Assembly: GCA_003555185.1 (NCBI GenBank)
Contig: PWFZ01000284.1
Span: 1 to 6,864 of the forward strand
Origin: Balneolaceae bacterium
GTDB taxonomy: Bacteria; Bacteroidota; Rhodothermia; Balneolales; Balneolaceae
Length of the DNA: 6,864 nt
Direction: 5' to 3'
Part shown: in pieces, positions 1-4,753 of the stretch
Layout of the letters: every line of letters starts with the position of its first letter
Position numbering within the stretch: position 1 is the first letter of the stretch
Position numbers and translations under genes: made by a program
The notes under the pieces: model-generated
What the model saw: only the letters and a program-made list of their open reading frames with translations
Databases searched by the model: none
What the model was told of the DNA's origin: nothing

Positions 1-392
1 AGCGTTTTCAGGACGTCATTGGCGCCTCCGTTGATTTGTTGATTTGCAATGAGCAGGAAGCCAGAAACTATATTGGGAAAGACGACCTGATGGAAGTGCG
101 CGAAGAGATGAAAAAAGATGCCAAGAAATTTGTGATCACGCAGGGAGAAAACGGAGCGATTATTTTTGATGGTGAAACCTTTATCGATATCGAACCCTAC
201 CCGGTGAAAGCAGTGGATACAAACGGTGCAGGTGATATGTTTGCCGGTGCGTTTCTATATGGAATTACCCACGGAATGGGTTTTGCCGGTGCAGGTAAAC
301 TGGCTAGTCTGGCAGGATCAAAAATTGTGGCCCAATATGGACCACGCCTGAAAACAAATGAAGTTCAGGAAATTTTAGAGGACTTTTCATAA
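1..392 (+). CDS. PfkB-family carbohydrate/nucleoside kinase (adenosine-kinase-like), C-terminal part
   Basis: The reading frame is open from base 3, so the gene enters from the left and about 129 C-terminal residues are visible. The TTG at 36 is an internal codon and not a start. The key landmark is DTNGAGDMFAGAF (encoded from 216), the second PfkB signature. Its GAGD forms the anion hole and supplies the catalytic Asp in ribokinase-fold enzymes. Upstream, LLICNEQEARNY matches the family's 'N..E' segment and FVITQGENGAIIFDG matches the strand 'vTlGekGa'. The tail contains YGPRL, typical of adenosine-kinase-like members in this bacterial group. The family phosphorylates a sugar or nucleoside hydroxyl with ATP in the cytoplasm. 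The substrate cannot be fixed because the N-terminal lid and substrate loop lie outside the window. Adenosine is my best guess, with ribose, fructose or another sugar possible. The gene ends 18 bases before rdgB and is probably co-transcribed with it. Confidence 0.9.
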   Translation, partial: RFQDVIGASVDLLICNEQEARNYIGKDDLMEVREEMKKDAKKFVITQGENGAIIFDGETFIDIEPYPVKAVDTNGAGDMFAGAFLYGITHGMGFAGAGKLASLAGSKIVAQYGPRLKTNEVQEILEDFS

Positions 393-410
393 AGGCAAAT
401 CGATCAAATT

Positions 411-995
411 ATGACAAAACCTGAAACGATTTTCATTGCCTCCGGAAATCCACATAAAATTGAGGAGCTCCGTCAGGTATTACAACCGATGGGCATTGAG
501 CTGAAATCCACACAGGACTTTCCTGATGCTGAGGAAGTAGAAGAGGATCAGCCTGATCTTGAAGGAAATGCCATGAAGAAGGCCCGGTTTTGGTTTCAAA
601 AAACCGGACTTCCCTCTCTCGCCGATGATACCGGTTTGGAAGTCGATGCACTCGATGGCGCACCCGGTGTGTACTCTGCCCGCTATGCCGGTGATCAGGC
701 CACTTATGAAGATAATGTCAATAAATTGCTGTCTGAACTACAAGGCAAGGAGAACAGGACCGCTCGCTTCAGAACCGTGGTGGCCTTTGTAACTCATAAT
801 GAGGAGCACCTTTTTGAGGGAGCTTGTGAAGGAAAGATCACCACAGAAAAAAGGGGAGAGAAAGGGTTCGGATACGATCCGGTTTTTCTGCCTGAGGAAT
901 ATCAAAAAACATTCGCCGAACTCAGCAGCGACGAGAAAAACAGGATTAGTCACCGCGGTAGGGCTGTACAAAAGTTTTTGGAGTTTATTGGGTAG
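411..995 (+). CDS. rdgB: RdgB/HAM1-family non-canonical purine NTP pyrophosphatase (XTP/dITP diphosphatase)
   Basis: This is a complete 194-residue protein, the normal length for the family. It hydrolyses ITP, dITP and XTP to the monophosphate plus pyrophosphate, keeping deaminated purines out of nucleic acids; it is a cytosolic homodimer needing Mg2+. All family blocks are present in order: ASGNPHKIEEL (10-20, triphosphate-binding SGN..K), EGNAMKKA (51-58), LADDTGLEVDAL (70-81, with the acidic pair D72/D73 including the probable general base), GAPGVYSARYAG (83-94), GEKGFGYDPVF (149-159, base recognition) and NRISHRGRA (177-185, the SHR motif). The ATG at 411 is chosen because the first motif begins about ten residues in, as usual. 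The nearest purine-rich stretch (AAAGG at 391-395) is too far upstream to be a convincing ribosome site. The gene follows the PfkB kinase by 18 bases. The RAYT/REP element starts only four bases past the stop codon. Confidence 0.97.
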   Translation: MTKPETIFIASGNPHKIEELRQVLQPMGIELKSTQDFPDAEEVEEDQPDLEGNAMKKARFWFQKTGLPSLADDTGLEVDALDGAPGVYSARYAGDQATYEDNVNKLLSELQGKENRTARFRTVVAFVTHNEEHLFEGACEGKITTEKRGEKGFGYDPVFLPEEYQKTFAELSSDEKNRISHRGRAVQKFLEFIG

Positions 996-998
996 GAA

Positions 999-1045
999 CC
1001 TCGCATAAGATGGCGCAAGTATTTACTTGTGCCCCTAATCAACGC
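999..1045 (+). repeat. Left terminal inverted repeat (outermost left REP, L1)
   Basis: The repeat starts CCTCGCATAAGATGGCGC and ends CAACGC. It contains REP hairpin L1 at 1012-1033: stem GGCGCAAGT, loop ATTT, stem ACTTGTGCC. It pairs with 2088-2134 in inverted orientation. It lies between the ends of rdgB (+) and the RAYT gene (-), so the hairpin could also act as a transcription stop or mRNA 3' protector for rdgB. That role is inferred, since no T-run follows. Confidence 0.75.
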
Positions 1046-1053
1046 ATTTAACC

Positions 1054-1090
1054 TTATTCAATAAATTCCACATCCAAAAACACTTCTCCC
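1054..1090 (-). pseudogene. Fossil of a RAYT 3' end between REP copies L1 and L2
   Basis: On the minus strand this stretch resembles the last dozen codons of the neighbouring RAYT gene. GAGAAG, then GGATGTGGAATT, then ATTGA and a stop are shared in order. Allowing one missing base, it would read E-K-C-F-x-D-V-E-F-I-E-stop, against EKGFLDVELIE-stop in the RAYT gene (codons ending at 1206). The DNA past its TAA (1054-1056) again runs into a GCGTTGATT tail and a REP hairpin, as it does past the RAYT stop. I read this as a leftover from a tandem duplication or from an older RAYT copy whose body has been lost. It is too short to encode anything. Confidence 0.6.
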
Positions 1091-1205
1091 TAGGTAGGCG
1101 CAAGGGTCTCTCCACTTGTGCCCCTTAATCAACGCAGCTAACTCAATTCACGCAATGGATGGCGCAAGTATCCACTTGTGCTCCCACTCAACGCTCCAAC
1201 TCAAT

Positions 1206-1753
1206 TCACTCAATTAATTCCACATCCAGAAATCCCTTCTCCCCAAAATAGTCTGTAGCACTACTATACAGCCAATGCTCAGGTTTGCTAACAAACCCGG
1301 CTTTGACGGGATTCATATGCAGATAGTTTAATTTTTGATCTAGCAATTCATTTGTGGATAATTCAATTGGATGATAATGTTGTTGCCAAAGTTGCCAACT
1401 ATTATTGTTTTTGTTTCTCTTCCCGGTATTCTCCATCATCCATAAAATCCATTTTTTCCTGCTTTCTTGATGATTATTGATGATCTCTTTTTTCAAACTT
1501 TTGGAGGTGAATTTCTTGAAATCCCTCAGAATATCTTGAATAGGATTTTTTTTGTTCCAATGATTAAGTGAATATGGTTCGTCATAAAACACCATGCATG
1601 AATTATTAACCCTTTATTCTTTTGGCAGTAAATTATACTATCAATTAGGAGGTTAGCATAAATTGGGCGGGTAAAAAGATCTATCCAATGAACAACTGAA
1701 AAGCTTACAAAATGTGGTTTAGTCTGATCTTTTATCTTGTATTTTCGGCTCAT
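1206..1753 (-). pseudogene. REP-associated tyrosine transposase (RAYT, Y1/HUH, IS200-like), split by a -1 frameshift
   Basis: Two overlapping minus-strand frames together make one RAYT. The first (ATG at 1753, stop at 1526-1528) carries MSRKYKIKDQTKPHFVSFSV, WIDLFTR and the HUH metal-binding motif NHIHLII (H60, H62). The second carries NPIQDILRDFKKFTSKSL, the family's FWQQH-like LWQQHYHPIEL, NYLHMNPVKAGFV with the probable catalytic Tyr (about residue 144 of the joined protein) and the C-terminal HWLYSSATDY. Joining them at the A8 run (1546-1553) by a -1 shift gives T-K-K-N-P and a protein of about 182 residues, the normal family length, with no residues missing. The enzyme class cuts and joins single-stranded REP hairpins through a 5'-phosphotyrosine. 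REP hairpins flank the gene on both sides. It may be a recent pseudogene, a homopolymer sequencing error, or expressed by recoding. Identity is confident; functional status is open. Confidence 0.9.
1546..1553 (-). other. A8 slippery run at the RAYT frame junction
   Basis: On the minus strand the incoming frame reads GGA ACA AAA AAA ATC. This contains the -1 slippery heptamer A-AAA-AAA in the correct phase. A slip of one base back gives AAT CCT, which is exactly the second half of the transposase. Such runs support ribosomal -1 shifting or polymerase slippage in several insertion-sequence families. Downstream I see only a weak possible stem (AATCC with GGATT, 18-base loop) and no convincing internal Shine-Dalgarno upstream, so a simple one-base deletion is equally plausible. 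Confidence 0.55.
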
Positions 1754-1868
1754 ACCATGAATTTGTTTTTATTTGTATGAACCTAAAAATGAAGAACCCT
1801 TACAGTTTTTATAAAATGAGGTAAAAGGAAGTTTTTGTTATTTTATTCGAGATTTGTCTCTTTGAAAT
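1754..1868. other. AT-rich 5' flank of the RAYT gene, no gene seen
   Basis: This 115-base AT-rich stretch lies between the RAYT start and the first REP of the right array. It must hold any promoter for the minus-strand RAYT gene. I could not pick out a convincing Bacteroidota-type -33/-7 pair (TTG and TAnnTTTG) or a Shine-Dalgarno sequence. The segment just before 1869 may be a decayed end of a further repeat unit, but the match is too weak to claim. Confidence 0.4.
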
Positions 1869-2136
1869 GGGGGCACAAGTGGATACTTGCGCCATTTTAT
1901 GCGGGGATGATTGCGCCATCCAAATTAAAATCTTGCGCCAACCATGTCGAAATTTAATTACTATCCTTGACACGTTGATTGGGGGCACAAGTGGATACTT
2001 GCGCCATTTTATGCGGGGGACGCTTGCGCCATCCAAATTAAAAATCTCGCGCCAACCATGTTTCGAAAATCAATTACTATCCTTGAAACGTTGATCGGGG
2101 GCACAAGTGAATACTTGCGCCATTTTATGCGAGGGG
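1869..2136 (-). repeat. Right REP array: 2.3 tandem units of 112-116 bp (5' side of the RAYT gene)
   Basis: Unit A (1869-1980) and unit B (1981-2096) are near-identical tandem copies; unit C (from 2097) is cut after about 40 bases. Each begins GGGGGCACAAGTG and holds a REP hairpin, at 1872-1893, 1984-2005 and 2100-2121, inverted relative to the left cluster. After the hairpin, units A and B carry two more GCGCCA boxes (starts 1889, 1913, 1935 and 2001, 2026, 2049), spaced 22-25 bases apart. They end in a segment like ACTATCCTTGAMACGTTGATY. On this strand the fourth stem pair is an A:C mismatch, so the strand that folds best is the minus strand, where it becomes G:T. Open frames across the array are by-products of the repeats. 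Confidence 0.85.
2088..2134 (-). repeat. Right terminal inverted repeat (outermost right REP, unit C)
   Basis: The sequence runs from ACGTTGATCGGGGG to TTTTATGCGAGG. It is the inverted partner of 999-1045, matching 42 of 47 bases, with transitions only at the five mismatches. It includes REP hairpin C (2100-2121). Similarity to units A and B stops just past this point, as expected if it is the edge of the element. Confidence 0.75.
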
Positions 2137-2238
2137 AGCGCTTCCAAACTTGATGTTCACTTTGAATCGACACCCGAATTCAGTTTATTACACAGGTTCT
2201 TAAATTGAAGCTCACAGCTCAAAACCGCTGATTACTAA
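2137..2238 (+). promoter_or_regulatory. Leader/promoter region of the symporter gene (no defined motif)
   Basis: This roughly 100-base spacer between the REP array and the symporter start must contain or adjoin its promoter. I see no strong Shine-Dalgarno before the ATG at 2239 (the context is ATTACTAAATG) and no clear -33/-7 boxes. The upstream REP array may insulate the gene from, or alter, its supply of transcription; that is inference only. Confidence 0.3.
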
Positions 2239-3795
2239 ATGACGTTTGCTCTCGGGTTTACCTTACTGGACGGAATTGTTATTGTTGTCTACCTGGCAGC
2301 AGTGGCAGTGTTTGGAATATGGTCAGCCGGCACGCAGAAGAATACTACAGACTACTTTTTAGGCGGACGTGACATGCCCTGGTGGGCCATCCTCTTTTCC
2401 GTTGTTGCTACTGAAACCAGTACCCTTACATTTATTAGTATTCCTGCTGTGGCTTATGGCGGAAACCTCACCTTTTTACAGCTCACTTTTGGTTATATTA
2501 TTGGACGGGTTATAGTAGCCATCTGGTTTCTACCCGCGTATGTGAAAGGTGAATTAACCACGGCTTATCAGTATCTGGAGCAACGATTTGGCCCTGGAAT
2601 GAGGAAAGCTGCAAGTTCAACATTTATCATTACCCGTCTTCTGGCTGATGGCGTTCGTCTGTTTGCCACAGCCATCCCGCTTGCTATCATTTTCCGTTTT
2701 GCCGGACTTTTTCCTGAATGGGGCGACGCCTCCGTTTACTTGCTTGCTATCTCTATCATTTCCGGCGTAACCCTGATCTATACCTTTCTTGGTGGAATTA
2801 AAGCGGTTATCTGGATGGATGTTGTTCAGATGGTAGTCTATATCGGTGGCGCACTATTTGCACTCTTTTTGATGATGGGCAAAATCACGGTCGGCATGCC
2901 CGAAATTCTGGCTACGCTCAATACGGATGATAAATTAATGATTTTTAACTGGGGCACAGACCTGACCTGGTCAGCCTTTTTTGCTGATCCCTACGTGTTT
3001 TGGGTTGCCATATTTGGTGGCGCCATTTTCTCCATTGCATCACACGGAACCGATCAATTAATTGTGCAGCGTTTATTAGCGGTGGGTAATTTACGTTCGA
3101 GTCAAAAAGCTCTGATCTGGAGTGGCATTGTAGCCAGTCTGCAGTTTGGCCTGTTCCTGGTTATAGGGTTGATGTTGTACATCTTCTATGGAGGGGCTTC
3201 TGTAGATGATCTGAGTCTTCGAACGACTGATGAAATTTTTGCCATGTTTATTGTCGATCATATGCCGATGGGTGTGGCCGGTTTAATTGTCGCATCCCTC
3301 TTTGCTGCAGCGATGAGTAGCTTAAGTTCATCACTGAATGCGTTGGCCTCATCAACCACTTACGACATCATTAAACCAATATATGGAGCTGGTTGGGATG
3401 ATGCGAAAGACTTGTGGATTTCAAGAATGGTAACAATCGGGTGGGGAGTCTTACTCACCGGTTCTGCATTCCTGTTCACCTGGCTACAGCTTTCGGGGGA
3501 AAATCAGCCGGCAATCGTTGAACTTGGATTAGGTATTGCCTCGTATACCTATGGCGGGCTTTTAGGGATATTCCTGCTTGGAAGGCTCTTTGATAAGCCT
3601 GATAAGTCGGACGCAATGATTGGCTTTTTCAGTGGATTGATATCGTTACTCTTTTTGGTGGAAGGAGCGCTTCAGCAATTTCTGCCTGGAGACGGCCTCA
3701 CCATTGCATGGCCACTTTATACATTTGTGGGAGCGGTTATTGTGATAGCCGTGGCGAATGCTTCTTATTATGTGAAGAGAATGATCAAGAAGTAG
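2239..3795 (+). CDS. Na+:solute symporter, SSS/SLC5 family, substrate unknown
   Basis: A complete 518-residue inner-membrane protein that uses the Na+ gradient to import a solute. About 13 hydrophobic helices can be seen, roughly at 10-29, 46-70, 78-98, 125-152, 163-184, 190-213, 250-270, 291-316, 345-369, 395-415, 426-450, 460-480 and 487-510. That number and the length are normal for the LeuT-fold SSS family. Family landmarks are TTDYFLGGRDMPWW (36-49), ATETSTLTFISIPA (57-70, substrate/Na+ site in the first unwound helix), YLEQRFGPGMRK (112-123), YTFLGGIKAVIWMDVVQ (181-197), SHGTDQLIVQRLLA (268-281) and AAAMSSLSSSLNALAS (356-371), whose Ser cluster lines the Na2 sodium site. Sugars, sialic acid, amino acids, pantothenate, iodide and short acids are all carried by relatives. 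Neither the sequence nor the neighbours tell which applies here. The gene appears monocistronic and converges on engB. Confidence 0.93.
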   Translation: MTFALGFTLLDGIVIVVYLAAVAVFGIWSAGTQKNTTDYFLGGRDMPWWAILFSVVATETSTLTFISIPAVAYGGNLTFLQLTFGYIIGRVIVAIWFLPAYVKGELTTAYQYLEQRFGPGMRKAASSTFIITRLLADGVRLFATAIPLAIIFRFAGLFPEWGDASVYLLAISIISGVTLIYTFLGGIKAVIWMDVVQMVVYIGGALFALFLMMGKITVGMPEILATLNTDDKLMIFNWGTDLTWSAFFADPYVFWVAIFGGAIFSIASHGTDQLIVQRLLAVGNLRSSQKALIWSGIVASLQFGLFLVIGLMLYIFYGGASVDDLSLRTTDEIFAMFIVDHMPMGVAGLIVASLFAAAMSSLSSSLNALASSTTYDIIKPIYGAGWDDAKDLWISRMVTIGWGVLLTGSAFLFTWLQLSGENQPAIVELGLGIASYTYGGLLGIFLLGRLFDKPDKSDAMIGFFSGLISLLFLVEGALQQFLPGDGLTIAWPLYTFVGAVIVIAVANASYYVKRMIKK

Positions 3796-3811
3796 GGTTT
3801 GTACTAAACCC
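3795..3811 (+). terminator. Small hairpin at the symporter stop codon, possible terminator
   Basis: The 6-bp perfect stem GGGTTT / AAACCC with loop GTACT begins at the last base of the TAG stop. No T-run follows (the next bases are GGAACAG), so it is at best a weak or factor-assisted terminator. Confidence 0.3.
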
Positions 3812-3829
3812 GGAACAGACCCTATAAAA

Positions 3830-3964
3830 GTCATCCCGGACTTGGTCCGGGATCTCAAAGTTTCGTAATCCGGGTTTGCTTCAGAATTCCCTGCCGTTGA
3901 TAAGATTAGATCAAAAGATATCGCTCCACGGTTAAAAGATGAGCGGATCGGGGTCCGGTATGAC
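3830..3964. repeat. Inverted doublet of a GTCATCCCGGAC-type palindromic repeat
   Basis: The left member is a perfect hairpin at 3833-3853: ATCCCGGAC, loop TTG, GTCCGGGAT, preceded by GTC. The right member (about 3946-3964) ends GTCCGGTATGAC and is a decayed copy in reverse orientation. The outer 12 bases (3830-3841 and 3953-3964) are inverted repeats with one mismatch. Palindromes of this GTCATCCCGG type are widespread intergenic repeats in many bacteria. It lies between the convergent symporter and engB genes, where it could act as a two-way terminator. On the engB strand the hairpin is followed by GACTTTTA, but it is about 170 bases past the engB stop. Confidence 0.65.
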
Positions 3965-4022
3965 GTAAAGATTTGACGGGTTCTTTCCCTAAATAGCAAT
4001 TAAATAATGACTACCAAAAACA

Positions 4023-4634
4023 TCAGTCCGGAAGCTGCTCTTCACTTGGGTTGATGAATTCCTTAATCAGGCTTTGAAGCTCTTCGATACCCATCCCGGT
4101 CTCTGCAGAACAGGGGATAATGGGAACTTCAATATTCATCTCAGACATCACATCTCGAATCTTCTTTTTTGATGTACCCAGTTTGTTGGTAGAAAGCTTA
4201 TCGGCTTTCGATAATACCACGGCAAACGGTTTGTTATTTGTGGCCATCCAGTAGAAAAAATCTTCATCCAGCTTGGTGGGATCATGCCGGGCATCTACGA
4301 GGTGAATAATCAGCTGCAGGGTTTCACGTTCGAGTAGATAAGTTTGAATATCGCGTCCCCATCGCTGTCGCTCTTTTTTAGGAGCGCGTGCAAATCCAAA
4401 GCCGGGAAGATCAACAATGTAGAACTGATCTTTGATTTCGTAATAGTTCATCTGCTGGGTTTTCCCGGGCGTATTACTGGTCCGGGCCAGTTTACGCTTT
4501 TTGGTAATTTTGTTGATCAGAGATGATTTTCCAACATTCGATCGTCCTGCAAAACAAAATTCGGGTAGAGTTGGTTTGGGGCATTCATTTAATGAAGGTG
4601 CACCTGTAATGAATGTCGCTTGTTCAAAAGCCAT
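4023..4634 (-). CDS. engB: EngB/YsxC (YihA) ribosome-biogenesis GTPase
   Basis: A complete 203-residue single-domain GTPase of normal length. It assists late assembly of the 50S ribosomal subunit in the cytoplasm and is essential in many bacteria. The GTP-binding motifs are all present: G1 GRSNVGKSS (30-38), G2 in NTPGKTQ (54-60), G3 DLPGFGFA (75-82), G4 SKADK (142-146, Ser in place of the more common Thr) and G5 CSAETG (175-180). The family-typical ER..W segment (KERQRWGRDIQTYL, 87-100) and HLVDARHDPT (111-120) also match. The ATG at 4634 gives the usual N-terminus, about 30 residues before G1. No clear Shine-Dalgarno precedes it. It lies 119 bases downstream of purF on the same strand; a palindrome pair sits in the gap, so co-transcription is uncertain. 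Confidence 0.97.
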   Translation of the reverse strand: MAFEQATFITGAPSLNECPKPTLPEFCFAGRSNVGKSSLINKITKKRKLARTSNTPGKTQQMNYYEIKDQFYIVDLPGFGFARAPKKERQRWGRDIQTYLLERETLQLIIHLVDARHDPTKLDEDFFYWMATNNKPFAVVLSKADKLSTNKLGTSKKKIRDVMSEMNIEVPIIPCSAETGMGIEELQSLIKEFINPSEEQLPD

Positions 4635-4670
4635 TTTAAGTCTTAAATTTTGATTACAACGTAAGTGTTA

Positions 4671-4702
4671 TTTCTACAAACCTGTCAGGTTTGGAGTAGA
4701 AA
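4671..4702. repeat. AAACCTGTCAGGTTT palindrome with extended arms (purF-engB spacer)
   Basis: A perfect 15-base palindrome core (4678-4692; 7-bp stem with a single T at the centre) is extended by outer arms TTTCTAC (4671-4677) and GTAGAAA (4696-4702), with a 3-base GGA bulge. It could form a strong hairpin in the purF-to-engB transcript, acting as an attenuator, terminator or processing site. Its inverse copy is at 4727-4741. Confidence 0.65.
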
Positions 4703-4726
4703 TGCTAATTCTGAATATAAATTTCA

Positions 4727-4741
4727 AAACCTGACAGGTTT
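4727..4741. repeat. Second copy of the palindrome, opposite centre (AAACCTGACAGGTTT)
   Basis: The core is identical to 4678-4692 except that the central base is A instead of T, i.e. its exact reverse complement. The centres are 49 bases apart. It lies 12 bases beyond the purF stop codon on the minus strand. The two copies could also pair with each other to form a long alternative stem. They resemble the short palindromes scattered between genes in Bacteroidota genomes. Confidence 0.6.
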
Positions 4742-4753
4742 CTCCCCGCTTAC

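Larger units (their letters stand above)
999..1194 (+). repeat. Left REP cluster, three hairpin copies (3' side of the RAYT gene)
   Basis: Three copies of the REP hairpin lie in the same orientation: L1 at 1012-1033, L2 at 1097-1122 and L3 at 1161-1182. Each has 5' arm GGCGCAAG and 3' arm CTTGTGCY, with one G:T wobble at the fourth pair. Each is followed by a tail resembling AATCAACGC (L1, L2) or ACTCAACGC (L3). L1 and L3 have 4-base loops, while L2 has a longer centre (GGTCTCTCCA) that can add a GG/CC pair. L2 and L3 form a tandem repeat of 64 bases, including the shared AACTCAATTCAC tail, which is also the DNA just beyond the RAYT stop codon. Rows of REP hairpins beside a RAYT gene are the classic arrangement and are the likely binding or cleavage substrate of the encoded enzyme. 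Confidence 0.85.
999..2134. mobile_element. RAYT/REP locus bounded by 47-bp imperfect inverted repeats
   Basis: A minus-strand RAYT gene (1206-1753) sits between two clusters of the same REP hairpin in opposite orientation (999-1194 and 1869-2136). The outermost REP on each side extends into a shared outer flank. Positions 999-1045 and the reverse complement of 2088-2134 match at 42 of 47 bases by eye, and all five differences are transitions. RAYTs are HUH/Y1 single-strand transposases related to IS200/IS605 TnpA. They are normally single-copy 'domesticated' genes that spread REP sequences rather than themselves. No target-site duplication is obvious outside the inverted repeats, which fits a Y1 enzyme because these do not make duplications. 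The left edge abuts the rdgB stop. I infer that the block may have arrived or amplified as a unit; the boundaries follow only from the repeat match. Confidence 0.65.

Noticed and set aside
991..1000. GTAG tetranucleotide next to the REPs, as in enterobacterial RAYT sites
   Set aside because: GTAG occurs near L1 and L2 but not at the same distance, and not next to the other copies, so it is not a consistent recognition mark here.
433..1008. Frames on either strand overlapping rdgB
   Set aside because: They are shadows of a fully conserved rdgB reading frame; their peptides are low-quality and resemble no family.
1809..2094. Open frames on both strands across the right REP array
   Set aside because: They arise from the tandem repeats themselves, have repeat-derived peptide sequence on both strands and match no family.
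1869..2136. CRISPR array
   Set aside because: The units are 112-116 bp with similar sequence throughout, so there are no unique spacers of 30-40 bases, and no cas gene is present.
3646..3999. 117-codon minus-strand frame over the symporter end and spacer
   Set aside because: It runs through the repeat doublet and antisense to conserved symporter codons; no recognisable domain.
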